This document shows, piece after piece, positions 8,646 through 17,695 of a stretch of DNA of 64,000 nucleotides. Within the stretch, counting starts at the first letter, position 1; each line of letters opens with the position of its first letter. The notes below the pieces were generated by a model. It had not been told where the DNA came from. It did no database searches and worked only from the letters and a program-made list of their open reading frames with translations. The DNA comes from Tunturiibacter gelidiferens (GTDB lineage Bacteria; Acidobacteriota; Terriglobia; Terriglobales; Acidobacteriaceae): contig NZ_JACHEB010000003.1 in NCBI RefSeq assembly GCF_014201335.1, forward strand, positions 372,001 through 436,000. The letters are read 5' to 3'. A program made the translations under genes and the position numbers.

Positions 8646-8999
8646 TCAGGATTTTGCGAAGGAGGAGATAGCTTGTTGCTCTTCGGAAAAGACTTCAAAG
8701 AGGGGCAAGAGGTTGCACATCTTCAGAGTCTGCGTGACCTGCTTGGATGGGTTTACAAGTTTCAAGGCTCCGCCAGCCTCTTTGGTCGAACTCATAATCA
8801 TGACCAGAAGGCCGATGCCGCTTGAGTCCATGCGATTGACGCCGGTGAGGTTGAAGACGAACTGATTTGCTCCGTGCGCAGTGAGGTTATCTATCTTCTG
8901 TCGCAGGTTATTGACCGGGACGCCAAGGACGAGTGGGCCGCTCAACTCGACCGCCTCGATTTCTCCGTATTTCGTGACCTTAATCTCGAGCGTGTTCAA
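8646..8999 (-). CDS. STAS-domain anti-sigma factor antagonist
   Basis: A 117-residue single-domain STAS protein. The start is a TTG at 8999 preceded by an AGAGGGGG ribosome site. The conserved MDSSGIGLLV segment puts the phosphorylatable serine at about residue 59, as in SpoIIAA/RsbV-type antagonists, which release a sigma factor by binding its anti-sigma kinase when unphosphorylated. No partner kinase or sigma factor gene is adjacent, so the target is unknown. It lies between a Tat-exported isomerase and a TonB receptor on the same strand, separated from the receptor by about 215 bases, and may not be part of the glycan system. Confidence 0.85.
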   Translation of the reverse strand: MNTLEIKVTKYGEIEAVELSGPLVLGVPVNNLRQKIDNLTAHGANQFVFNLTGVNRMDSSGIGLLVMIMSSTKEAGGALKLVNPSKQVTQTLKMCNLLPLFEVFSEEQQAISSFAKS

Positions 9000-9146
9000 A
9001 TACGGCCCCCTCTTCTTGACCGCGCAAACTCAACCACGCGAGACTGCGGCAGGATAACACTCTCGCGCGGATGCCGACATGGAAAGACGGAGGCTCGCCG
9101 CTTGATGCGGCAAGCTCTCCGCTCGGTTTGGGGCGGGAAGGTGGGG

Positions 9147-10025
9147 CTAGCTGTGGGTTAGATAGCCCATGCCGGCCAGGACGCCGCGCATGTAAGCGAA
9201 GCTGGCTATGACTCCGGGCATCGGGTCGTCGGCGTGTATTTCGTATTCGAGATCGACGAACCCTTTGTAGTTGGTTTTGATGAGAGCCTCGAAGATTCCT
9301 CTCACCGGCATGATGCCCTCTCCTACGGCGACCTGGCTCTCCTTGCTTTCGAAGTTGGTGAGGTCTTTCATGTGGACGTTGAACAATCGCGGACCGACCT
9401 CGTGGATTGCCTGGACCACGTCTGTGCCGGCACGGACAGTGTGGCCGACATCGATGCAGCAGCCGATTCGCGGGTCCAAATCTTTGACGGCCTTGAGGAT
9501 ATCGAGGGGAGAGTGCCACAGCTTGTCTTCGGGGCCATGGTTGTGGATCGCGATGCGGATGTCGTACTCCTTCACGAATTTTTCTACGCGGGGAAGGGTT
9601 GCAGGATCAGGGTCGCCGGCGACGATGACCGAGATGCCAGCGCGCTTGCAGTACTCGAACTTGCTGCGAATGTCAGCGTCGTCGTCCTTGGTGAAGTAGA
9701 TGGCTCCGGCGGCGTGGAGCTTGATGCCGGCGGCGGTGTAGTCTGCGAGTGCTTTTGCCTCCTCGCTTGGATCCATGGGGAGATGATCTTTGGTGTCTTT
9801 GACGTTCAGCTCGGAGACGTTGAGCTGCTTCATGAAGCCGATCATCTGTGCGCGCGTGAAGTTGCGGAAGGTGTAGCTGGCCAGTCCGAGATGGATTGGA
9901 GACGGTGCACCCGTCGCGGGGGACGGCTGCATGGCTGATGAGGGGAGGGTGCTCGAAGTGACAGTTGCTGCGGCAAGAAGGGCGCCGGATTGAACGAAGC
10001 TGCGACGTGAGAACTTATTTGTCAT
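9147..10025 (-). CDS. Tat-exported sugar phosphate isomerase/epimerase-like TIM barrel, copy 1
   Basis: 292 residues from the ATG at 10025, which opens a twin-arginine signal (SRRSFVQSG followed by an Ala-rich core); the longer open frame upstream lacks these features. The body is a xylose-isomerase-like (AP endonuclease family 2) TIM barrel: metal-ligand-like segments IHNHGPED, CIDVGHTVRAG, NVHMKD and the C-terminal DLEYE. Such proteins isomerise, epimerise or dehydrate sugars or their keto derivatives. The Tat signal predicts folding in the cytoplasm and a periplasmic site of action, which argues against a sugar-phosphate substrate. It follows a Tat-exported Gfo/Idh oxidoreductase and a second such barrel, so the three probably act in sequence. 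Confidence 0.85.
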   Translation of the reverse strand: MTNKFSRRSFVQSGALLAAATVTSSTLPSSAMQPSPATGAPSPIHLGLASYTFRNFTRAQMIGFMKQLNVSELNVKDTKDHLPMDPSEEAKALADYTAAGIKLHAAGAIYFTKDDDADIRSKFEYCKRAGISVIVAGDPDPATLPRVEKFVKEYDIRIAIHNHGPEDKLWHSPLDILKAVKDLDPRIGCCIDVGHTVRAGTDVVQAIHEVGPRLFNVHMKDLTNFESKESQVAVGEGIMPVRGIFEALIKTNYKGFVDLEYEIHADDPMPGVIASFAYMRGVLAGMGYLTHS

Positions 10026-10152
10026 GAGTGTCGTGACTCGTGCTTTCTGAAGATTTGTGCTGATGTGATCGTCGCGGATAGTGGCGATGAATATGGAGCG
10101 GCTAAATGCGGACCGCTGTTGGGTTGCAGTCCGCATACCGCGCTCGCGAGAA

Positions 10153-11475
10153 TTAGACGTGCGGCGCCCAGCCTTTTTCGTAGTCGCGGCTCCATCCCTT
10201 CATGGCTTCGGCATCGTGAAGTACCTTGCCGTCCGTCGTGTCGAGTTGCAGCTCGCGATTGACTTCCCACGCGACGTTAGAGAGCTGCAGCATGGTGACG
10301 GCGACATTCCCGACTGATACCGGAGCGTTGAGTTTTTCTCCCTTGCGGATTCCGGCGATGAAGTTGGCGAAGTGAGCGTCGGTCATGGAGTCGCGTCCGG
10401 TGAGGTCAGTGGACGAGGTTTGATCCTTGTTTGCCTTCAACTCGCTGGTTTTGTTTCCCTTGAGATCGTAGACTTCGTAGCCGTCGCGGTCGACCAGTAC
10501 GGTGCCGGTGGTGCCCATGATGGTGGATCCACGGTCGCGGCCGTAGTACTTCATCCCCTGACAGCTCTTGCCCTCCCAGGTAATCACTTTGTCGTCGTAT
10601 TTGAAGCTGGTGACAAGGGTGTCGTAGAACTGCCAATCGTCCTTGAACTGGTAGCGTCCTCCGGAGGAAGCGATGCTGTTGGGCAGGTCGACGCCAAGAG
10701 CCCAACGGCAGACGTCGATCTCGTGTGTTCCATTGTTGAGGGTCTCGCCGGTACCGTAGATTTTGAACCAGTGCCAGTTGTAGGGTTGCAGGTTGTCCTT
10801 ATAGGGACGGCGCGGCGCCGGGCCTTGCCAGAGGTCCCAGTCGAGCTGGGTAGGAACGGGTGCTTCCTTACCGGTCCCGATTGATTTCCTGACGTTGCTG
10901 TACCAGGCTTTTGCGAAGTAGGCTCGGCCGATAACGCCATTGTGAATTTTGTCGACTATTTCGATGGTGTGAGGAGAGGAGCGCTGTTGGGTGCCCATCT
11001 GAACAAGCTTTCCGTACTTCTGCTGAGCCTGTACGAGCATGATGCCCTCAGCAGGGTTGTGGCTGCAGGGCTTTTCGACATAGACATGTTTGCCTGCCTG
11101 CAAGCCAGCGATGGCCATAGGGGTGTGCCAGTGGTCGGGGGTGGCAATGGTGATGGCATCGACGTCCTTCTTCTGAAGGATGTGGCGAAAGTCCTGATCG
11201 GTTGCGGGAGCTTCGCCCATCTCCTTCTCGGTGTCGGTAGCGAACTTCTTCATGGTGTTGGTGTCTACGTCGCAGACATAAGCGATGCGTGCATCTTTCT
11301 TGTTTGCTTTTAGCGCGGAAAGGTGAGCATACGCACGGCTGCGAACGCCGATAACGGCAAAGTTGAGGCGGTCGTTCGAGCCGAGTATCTGGGCATAGCT
11401 CTTTGCGGTCGATCCGACGGCGAGGCCTGCTGCTCCTACTGCTAAGGTGTCGAGAAACTCACGTCTGGTAATCAT
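10153..11475 (-). CDS. Tat-exported Gfo/Idh/MocA family oxidoreductase
   Basis: 440 residues from the ATG at 11475, which follows GGAGAAAAAA and begins MITRREFLD, a twin-arginine signal. The frame is open further upstream but without export signal or conservation-like content. After the signal comes the dinucleotide-binding fold (LNFAVIGVRSRAY, an atypical GxGxxG), the VEKPCSHN segment with the conserved EKP lysine, and the C-terminal alpha/beta substrate domain containing NNGTHEIDVCRWAL with the catalytic-type histidine. Members oxidise or reduce sugar hydroxyls with tightly bound NAD(P). Exported members are common in Acidobacteria and Bacteroidetes and some are reported to convert glycosides to 3-keto forms. 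Flanking exported TIM-barrel enzymes make a keto-sugar pathway plausible; the exact substrate is unknown. Confidence 0.88.
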   Translation of the reverse strand: MITRREFLDTLAVGAAGLAVGSTAKSYAQILGSNDRLNFAVIGVRSRAYAHLSALKANKKDARIAYVCDVDTNTMKKFATDTEKEMGEAPATDQDFRHILQKKDVDAITIATPDHWHTPMAIAGLQAGKHVYVEKPCSHNPAEGIMLVQAQQKYGKLVQMGTQQRSSPHTIEIVDKIHNGVIGRAYFAKAWYSNVRKSIGTGKEAPVPTQLDWDLWQGPAPRRPYKDNLQPYNWHWFKIYGTGETLNNGTHEIDVCRWALGVDLPNSIASSGGRYQFKDDWQFYDTLVTSFKYDDKVITWEGKSCQGMKYYGRDRGSTIMGTTGTVLVDRDGYEVYDLKGNKTSELKANKDQTSSTDLTGRDSMTDAHFANFIAGIRKGEKLNAPVSVGNVAVTMLQLSNVAWEVNRELQLDTTDGKVLHDAEAMKGWSRDYEKGWAPHV

Positions 11476-11549
11476 TTTTTTCTCCGATGGGCTGAAACGG
11501 CCCAATACACTTTTCTCAAAAAATGGGGATCGCTGCTGCCTGTGGCAGA

Positions 11550-12524
11550 CTAGAAAGTTCCTGAGTTGATCAAGCATTGCTTCATGCCTGCCCAACTTAT
11601 GCGTGTAGAGGCCTCGGGTGTGCCAGCTCCGCGCCAGTGCGTTTCGAGGCAGACGGCGTCGCGATAGCCAACCTGCTTGAGAGCGCGGAATTGTGCGGTC
11701 CAGTCGATGTAGCCTTTGTCGACAGGGGACCAAACGATCTTGCCGGTGTCGTCCTTGACGGCATTTTTGCAATGGCAATGGTGGATACGATTTTTGGGCA
11801 GGGCATCCCAGCCAGCGGGGAAGGCGTCGAGCTCGCCGCGCATAACGGCATTGCCTGCGTCCCAGTTGAGAGCGAAGTGAGGGGACTGGATGGCATTGAG
11901 AGTCTTCGCGGCCTCGCGGCCAGTGGCGGTGTTGCAGGCGAATTCGTTTTCGATGACGAGGAGGAGACCTTGTTGGCCGACGATCTCGGCGGTGGCGCGA
12001 AGTTTTTCGTTGATGGCTGCGCGGTAGGGAGCGACGTCATCGAGACGCCAAAAGTCGAAACACCGAATCTTGTCAGTCTTGAATTGCTTGGCCAGGGAGA
12101 TAGAACGGGCGAGAACTTCGTCCTGCTGCTTGTAGGCGGTTTCTGCAGCTCCGTGCATGTCGCCCTTGGAGCCGTACTGCGATTTGGGGGCGCCGGGCCA
12201 GTCTACTTTGAAGAGAGGACTGGCGATATCGGTGACCTGCAGGTTGTACTTGGCAAGAATTTTGAGGGCTTCGGCGATTTCGGCGTCGGTTGATGCCTGG
12301 AGGTTTTTGCCCCACATCTCGCGCAGTTCGACGTGGTGCAAGCCGAAGTCGTTCGCGATGACGGAGCAGGCGTGATCGAAGTCCTGAGAGATTTCGTCGG
12401 AGATGACAGCGATTTTAAAGGGGGACTGAGCTGCAGTGGGAAGACCGAAGAGAGGTCGGGCTGCGCAGGTTGCAGCAGTGATTCCTGCTCCTGCGAGAAA
12501 ATTTCGTCTTGAGACGCCTGCCAT
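11550..12524 (-). CDS. Tat-exported sugar phosphate isomerase/epimerase-like TIM barrel, copy 2
   Basis: 324 residues from the ATG at 12524, which follows AGGAGCATC and opens MAGVSRRNFLAGAG, a twin-arginine signal. The xylose-isomerase-like TIM barrel is recognised from ISDEISQDF near the N-terminus, LLVIENEFACNT, the ALNWDAGNAV metal-binding-type segment, the HCHCKNA segment and the C-terminal CLETHWRG. It differs considerably from the other exported barrel in this cluster (starting at 10025), so the two are unlikely to be redundant. It is directly downstream of a TonB receptor and upstream of the exported oxidoreductase; gaps of about 75-100 bases suggest one leftward transcript. Function is inferred as sugar isomerisation, epimerisation or lyase chemistry in the periplasm. 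Confidence 0.83.
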   Translation of the reverse strand: MAGVSRRNFLAGAGITAATCAARPLFGLPTAAQSPFKIAVISDEISQDFDHACSVIANDFGLHHVELREMWGKNLQASTDAEIAEALKILAKYNLQVTDIASPLFKVDWPGAPKSQYGSKGDMHGAAETAYKQQDEVLARSISLAKQFKTDKIRCFDFWRLDDVAPYRAAINEKLRATAEIVGQQGLLLVIENEFACNTATGREAAKTLNAIQSPHFALNWDAGNAVMRGELDAFPAGWDALPKNRIHHCHCKNAVKDDTGKIVWSPVDKGYIDWTAQFRALKQVGYRDAVCLETHWRGAGTPEASTRISWAGMKQCLINSGTF

Positions 12525-12624
12525 GATGCTCCTATGAATGAGTAACTCCAGTGGAACTGAAGTTATTTTGATGCCGGTCTCTGTTAGACGCAGAGACCGG
12601 CAAGTGAGTCTCGCCAAGCATCGG

Positions 12625-15600
12625 CTAGAACAGGAAGTGCACCGACGCTTGCAGGGTGCGGCCGCCTCCTACTCCGTTCACGCTACCTTGGCCGCTGCCG
12701 ACAGTGTTCGTGACTTGCCCGAAACTGGCTGACGTGCAGCAGTTATTGGTGTTGCCGAAGTTTGTATTGAAGGCGAATTGCGGGGTGTTGCTCAACTGAA
12801 ACGCCTCGATGCGTGTTTCCATGGTGGCTTCTCGGAAGATGTTGAAGCTCTTGAAGAGTGAGAAGTTGTCCTGGATGTAACCTGGTCCGCGGAACTGGTT
12901 TCTGCCGGTATTCCCTTCAGTCACGCCGTTAGGCACAGAGAATGCTGTCGGGTCGAACCAGTGAGCGTTCGCACCAACCTGGTGGGTGACATGGTAGGTG
13001 CCTGTCAGATTTGCGGTTTGAGAGGTACCAGGAGTGTTGAGGCCTGCCCCGTTGGTCAGGACGGAGAAGGGAAGACCAGAGAGTACGGAGATGATTCCCG
13101 AGATCTTCCATCCTCCGAGCGCGACGTTGGCAACGCCTGAGCTAAACATGCTGTGGCCGCGGCCGAAGGGTAGCTCGTAGGTGAAGCTTTGCTCGTAGTT
13201 CAGCGTTCTGTCGAAGTCGAGTGTCGCGTAGTTTCTGTGCGGATCTGCGTAGAACAGGAGACCGCCATCATCCGGACTGTTTGCTGGGGAGACGTTATTT
13301 GAGATGTAGCCCATGGCTTTACCCCATGTGAATGCGGAGGTAAATGCCAGACTGTTTGAGAAACGTTTTGTGAGTTGTACCTGCAGCGATTGGTAGTTCG
13401 AGGAGAACGGCAGGAAGTATTGATTGGTAGCTGCTGTGCGTCCGAAGGCGATGTTCTCCGGTTGAGATGCCGACCCACCACCGAAGGTAGTGGGATTGTT
13501 GATGTTCTGAGCGCCGGAGATGTCGGTGCCGTGATTTGCAACGTATGCGAGTTGGAGGGAAAGATTTCCGCGGAAGCCCTGCTGCACGGCGACGTTCCAC
13601 GATTGGGCGTAGGCATTCTTGAAGGTTTTTGGAATGTAGAAGTACGCCTGATTTTTCAGGAAGGGAGTGTTCGCTGGGATAATGCCGTTGGATGGAATGG
13701 GGATTGTAACCGGTGCGGGGAAGCCAGCCTGGAAGGTAGCTGGTGTAACTCCGTCGGGACCAATCGCAGGAGTAAAAGGGGACGAACCAGTGGGCTGGTA
13801 GCTGTTATTAGCGCGAATTGGGTAGTTGTAAGCGTAAACGTTATCGGGGAAGGGCATATAGCTGATGCCATAGCCTCCGCGGACGACGGTGTCATCGGTA
13901 ACACGATACGAGAATCCTGTGCGGGGTGCCCAGTATTTGTATCGAGTCTCCATGCCAAGGTTGTCGGGATTGTCGCCGAGACCTGCAATGACGATGTTGT
14001 TCGTAGTGGGGTCGTAATTCGAGAAGCCACCAGAATTCCGCGGGGTTGCAGGGGGATAGAACTCCCAGCGGACGCCGAGGTCTACGGTTAGCTTCGAACT
14101 TGCCTGCCACTTATCGCTGGCGAAGGCAAAGAACCACCACTGCCGATAGGCCGGGAAGAAGGTGTTAAGATCACGACCCACAAGACTGGGCAGGTCGAAG
14201 AGGAAACTTGAGATGTCATTGGAGATGTTTGTCTTAGCCGCGACGCAACTAGCAGGGCCGGTCGGACAGACGTTGCTGGAAGTTTGAACATCGCCGAAGG
14301 TGAAAGCGCCGCGCGGGCTGAAGGTTTGATCCTGCAGCAAGTCGTCGCGGACACGACGGAGGTCGCCACCAAATTTGAAGGTGTGATTGCGTACGACCTT
14401 AGTCCAGTTATTGACGAAGTCGATGTTGGATTCGCCACGAATCCAGGGAACCGAAGCGGAGTATCCGATAAGGGTTCCCGAGAAGCCACCGTTGATGGTG
14501 AGACCGACTTGTCCGGAAGTAAAGGGTTGTCCAGCGATGTTTACGCCTGGAATGCCCAGGGCGTCTGCGTCGTTGGATCCGTAGTCGCTGGGTTGCGAGT
14601 TGTTCCGCAGGTGAGCGACGCCGAATCGCACTTCGGTGAAGAGGGTTGGAGAGAAGATGTGGTCGTAGTTTCCACCGGTGCTATAGGCGGTCTGAACGCC
14701 CGTACCTTCAAATCCGCCGCCAGCTGGGCCGCCTAAGAAGGCACCAAATGCGGGCGCCTGAAATGTGTTGACGCGCTGCCAACTATAGCGACCACTGAGA
14801 TGGTTCTTCTCGTTGATCGTCCAATCCACTTTGGTGTCGAAGCTGTTCGTGCCTTTTGTGAAGGGAAGATTGGTGGTGTAGTTGTTGGCTGGATTGACCA
14901 GAGGTGCGTTGGGGTTTAGTTTGCCGTTGGTGAGAGCCTCGGCATTGACCATCTGCAAAATCTTAAGAGAGATCGGATTTACCGCGCTGAACGGTATCTG
15001 ATTGTTCGGATAAGGGGTGCGCGGAGTCGTCTTGCCATCTCCCGTGGTAGGATCAAAAACCTGGCCTACCTTCGTGTTGCTCTTCGGATCGACAGCTCCC
15101 AGAGCCGCACTTAGATCGATATTCCCTTGAGCGTTCGGGGTGTAATAGCGCGCATCTGGGATGGTGAGGGTGTTGCTTACTTGTTCATGGTCTGAGGTGC
15201 CGAGGTAGTCGGCGAAGAAGAAGAGTTTGTCTTTGATAATGGGCCCGCCGAAGCTGCCGCCGTAGTAGTTGTACGACAGATGACCAAGGGGACCGCCGAA
15301 ATAGGAGCGAGCGTTGACGGCGCTATTCTGAATAAATTCGAAGGCCGAACCGTGGAAGGCGTTCGTTCCGGATTTGAGGATGACGTTGGTTACTGCGCCA
15401 GTGGCGCGGCCTAGTTCTGCTTCAAAGTTGTTGGTGGAGATGTCAACGGTCTGAATGGACTCGGCTGGCGGGATGATGATCTGGAGGAGGCCTGTGCGCT
15501 CATCGTCGTCGATGCCTTCGATCTGGTAGAGATTGCCCATGCGCGGCAGACCGTTTGCTTCTGTCTGCAGAGTGCTTGCCGCATTGAAGAACTGAGAGTG

Positions 15601-16113
15601 CTGGAATGTTGCGGGCGCCATACCGGGAACCAGATTGAGGAGCGTCTGGAAGTTGCGGTTGGTGCCGAGGGGCAGGTCGGCAACCTGTCTCGCTTCAATT
15701 TTTACGCTGATGTCAGCGCGGTCGGTTTGGAGGAGAGCGGGAGCGGTTGTAACCAAGACAGTCTCAGAAACGCTGCCGGTGACCATTGCGATGTCGATAC
15801 GGGTTGAGGAGTTCGTGAGGAGATCGACATTCTGATGAGTGTCCTTCTTGAACCCAGGCGACTCAGCGACAACCGAATAAGTGCCTGGTGGAAGGTCCGG
15901 GATCGTGTAGTTACCGCTTTCGTTGGTGACAGTTTGGTGAGTAGATCCTGTCGCAACTTCTACGACCGTCACCTTGACGCCGGGGACTGTCGCGCCGCTT
16001 GGGTCGGTGATCGTACCGAGAAGGGTTGCGTTGACCGCCTGGCCGAAGAGCGATGGCGATAGAGCGAGGAAGATGAGGGGAACGATGAGTCTTAGTTTCT
16101 TGAGCGTGATCAC
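12625..16113 (-). CDS. TonB-dependent receptor with carboxypeptidase-regulatory-like domain, copy 2
   Basis: A 1,162-residue outer-membrane receptor. The start is the GTG at 16113 with GGAGG six bases before it. Order of parts: signal peptide (about 1-25), carboxypeptidase-regulatory-like Ig domain (GTITDPSGATVPGVKV through NYTIPDLPPGTYS), plug domain and a long beta-barrel ending in a terminal Phe. It is the first gene of the leftward exported isomerase/oxidoreductase cluster, with 100 bases to the next start. By family it imports a ligand with TonB energy; the position next to sugar enzymes suggests an oligosaccharide. It is only distantly similar to the receptor at 4933-8430, so the two probably recognise different ligands. 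Confidence 0.9.
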   Translation of the reverse strand: MITLKKLRLIVPLIFLALSPSLFGQAVNATLLGTITDPSGATVPGVKVTVVEVATGSTHQTVTNESGNYTIPDLPPGTYSVVAESPGFKKDTHQNVDLLTNSSTRIDIAMVTGSVSETVLVTTAPALLQTDRADISVKIEARQVADLPLGTNRNFQTLLNLVPGMAPATFQHSQFFNAASTLQTEANGLPRMGNLYQIEGIDDDERTGLLQIIIPPAESIQTVDISTNNFEAELGRATGAVTNVILKSGTNAFHGSAFEFIQNSAVNARSYFGGPLGHLSYNYYGGSFGGPIIKDKLFFFADYLGTSDHEQVSNTLTIPDARYYTPNAQGNIDLSAALGAVDPKSNTKVGQVFDPTTGDGKTTPRTPYPNNQIPFSAVNPISLKILQMVNAEALTNGKLNPNAPLVNPANNYTTNLPFTKGTNSFDTKVDWTINEKNHLSGRYSWQRVNTFQAPAFGAFLGGPAGGGFEGTGVQTAYSTGGNYDHIFSPTLFTEVRFGVAHLRNNSQPSDYGSNDADALGIPGVNIAGQPFTSGQVGLTINGGFSGTLIGYSASVPWIRGESNIDFVNNWTKVVRNHTFKFGGDLRRVRDDLLQDQTFSPRGAFTFGDVQTSSNVCPTGPASCVAAKTNISNDISSFLFDLPSLVGRDLNTFFPAYRQWWFFAFASDKWQASSKLTVDLGVRWEFYPPATPRNSGGFSNYDPTTNNIVIAGLGDNPDNLGMETRYKYWAPRTGFSYRVTDDTVVRGGYGISYMPFPDNVYAYNYPIRANNSYQPTGSSPFTPAIGPDGVTPATFQAGFPAPVTIPIPSNGIIPANTPFLKNQAYFYIPKTFKNAYAQSWNVAVQQGFRGNLSLQLAYVANHGTDISGAQNINNPTTFGGGSASQPENIAFGRTAATNQYFLPFSSNYQSLQVQLTKRFSNSLAFTSAFTWGKAMGYISNNVSPANSPDDGGLLFYADPHRNYATLDFDRTLNYEQSFTYELPFGRGHSMFSSGVANVALGGWKISGIISVLSGLPFSVLTNGAGLNTPGTSQTANLTGTYHVTHQVGANAHWFDPTAFSVPNGVTEGNTGRNQFRGPGYIQDNFSLFKSFNIFREATMETRIEAFQLSNTPQFAFNTNFGNTNNCCTSASFGQVTNTVGSGQGSVNGVGGGRTLQASVHFLF

Positions 16114-16297
16114 GTGAAACCTCCGAAAGGTGTTACAACTTTTCAGGCCCGGAATGGTTATTGTTTGAAGAGCGAACGAACCCTAACAGTGGCGACACGC
16201 GACAGTCAAGAAAATAAACGGGGCGTCAGCGGAAATCCCGCTGTTTCAATGGGGAACGGCTAGTGTTCTGGACGACGGAAGAGGCTTGGGACGGGGT

Positions 16298-16765
16298 TTA
16301 TTGTTGGGAGCGGTGGAGGGCCCAGCGCTGATTGGAGGGAGCGATTAGTAGAGCGATGAAACAGAGGGCAAGAATGGAGTGTTCCAGGGAGGCACCGAAG
16401 AACTCCCAGAAAGGTGCCTGAGGACCGGGATAGTTCGAAGAGAAGAGTAACACCAGCATCATGGTCAGACCACCGACGCTTGCCCAGCGGACCAGGACTC
16501 CGGTGATAAGGCTGAGAGCGATAAGGAGTTCGGAGATGCTGACGATTGTGCCGAAGAAGATGGAGTGGGGGAGGACGATGTTTCTGAGGAAGGGACGAAC
16601 GAAGGGGTAGGAGCCTTCGTTGAGGAACTGGGTGATGTATTGGGCCATTCCGATTCGGATGAATCTGGTGCTGGTGAGTTTGTACTCGGCGAAGATGAGG
16701 AAGATGAGGCCGATGGAGATGCGAAGGAAGGCGAGCGCTTTGGATTGTTGTTCCGCTGCGCTCAT
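16298..16765 (-). CDS. DoxX family membrane protein
   Basis: 155 residues with four probable membrane helices (about 13-32, 62-85, 92-112, 126-146). The pattern, short Glu-containing first helix (LIFLIFAEYKLT) and compact four-helix size, fits the DoxX/DoxD family of quinone-linked or unassigned membrane proteins. The ATG at 16765 overlaps the pyrE stop codon in an ATGA, so it is translationally coupled to pyrE; the open frame upstream overlaps pyrE and is not used. Why a DoxX protein should be coupled to pyrimidine synthesis is not evident. Confidence 0.75.
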   Translation of the reverse strand: MSAAEQQSKALAFLRISIGLIFLIFAEYKLTSTRFIRIGMAQYITQFLNEGSYPFVRPFLRNIVLPHSIFFGTIVSISELLIALSLITGVLVRWASVGGLTMMLVLLFSSNYPGPQAPFWEFFGASLEHSILALCFIALLIAPSNQRWALHRSQQ

Positions 16766-17436
16766 CTCGATTGTTGCTGAGCGATGTGAGCGGCGCGGAC
16801 GTCGGAGGCGGTGAAGACGGAGTGGAAGGGGACGCCTGGGATCGCGGCTTCGATGTTGGCGCGGCCGCCCTGTTCGCGGTCTACTAGGCAGAGGACTCCG
16901 GCGACGTGCATGCCGGCTTCGCGCGTGGCTTCGATGGCGGTGATAGTGGAGCCGCCGGTGGTGCATACGTCGTCGACGATGATGACGTGGGCGCCGGGTT
17001 TGAGGAAGCCTTCGATGCGGCGGCCAGTGCCGTGAGTTTTTTCGGCTTTGCGGACGAGGAAGCCGTGGATGAGGGTGGGTGCGGGGCCTTCGTCGCTGCG
17101 TTCGTCGGGGTCGAGCTCGAGGGCGTCGGAGAGTTCGGCGATCTCTTTGTAGTCGGCGAGAGCCCAGGCGCTGGCGCTGGCGGTGTTGGAGACCAGAGGG
17201 TCGGCGCCCATGGTAAGGCCGCCTACGGCTTCGATCTTTTCCGGGTTGGGGAGGATCTCGCGGATTAGGTCGTAGAGGACGAGGCCGGAGAGGCGGCCGC
17301 CTTCGGCGTGGAGGGTGGTGATGCGGCAGTCGATGTAGTAGTCCGACTTCTGGCCGCTGGCGAGGGTGAAATCACCTAGCTTGAAGGAGTGGGTGGCGAT
17401 GAGATTGAGGAGGGTCGTACGGCTGTCGGTTGGCAT
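16762..17436 (-). CDS. pyrE: Orotate phosphoribosyltransferase
   Basis: 224 residues. It transfers a phosphoribosyl group from PRPP to orotate to give OMP, the fifth step of de novo UMP synthesis, in the cytoplasm. The PRPP-binding signature VIIVDDVCTTGGST is complete (about residues 150-163) and the catalytic-loop region KTHGTGRRIEG precedes it. An acidic insertion of roughly 25 residues (about 98-122, ELDPDERSDEG) separates two core strands where most PyrE proteins have a short loop. The stop codon overlaps the start of the DoxX gene. Confidence 0.92.
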   Translation of the reverse strand: MPTDSRTTLLNLIATHSFKLGDFTLASGQKSDYYIDCRITTLHAEGGRLSGLVLYDLIREILPNPEKIEAVGGLTMGADPLVSNTASASAWALADYKEIAELSDALELDPDERSDEGPAPTLIHGFLVRKAEKTHGTGRRIEGFLKPGAHVIIVDDVCTTGGSTITAIEATREAGMHVAGVLCLVDREQGGRANIEAAIPGVPFHSVFTASDVRAAHIAQQQSR

Positions 17437-17695
17437 ATCAGGGTCGATTGTAGAGCAGGTTGTGACGTTGCGATTCGGAAGGTTTACATCTCCATCGCCT
17501 GAGTATAAATTACTTGGAATCAGTAAGTTGCCATAAATGGAAGGCGGTAAAACTTCGTAACAAAGGGGTTGCGGACAAAAGCCTCATAACAAATGGGTTA
17601 CAAGAGAACGCTTGCCGATTTGATTAGTGCTAGCATTACTGCCGTTTCAAATTCGGCGATGTGTCTCATAGACAGGGTGCGACATGGAGAATGGA

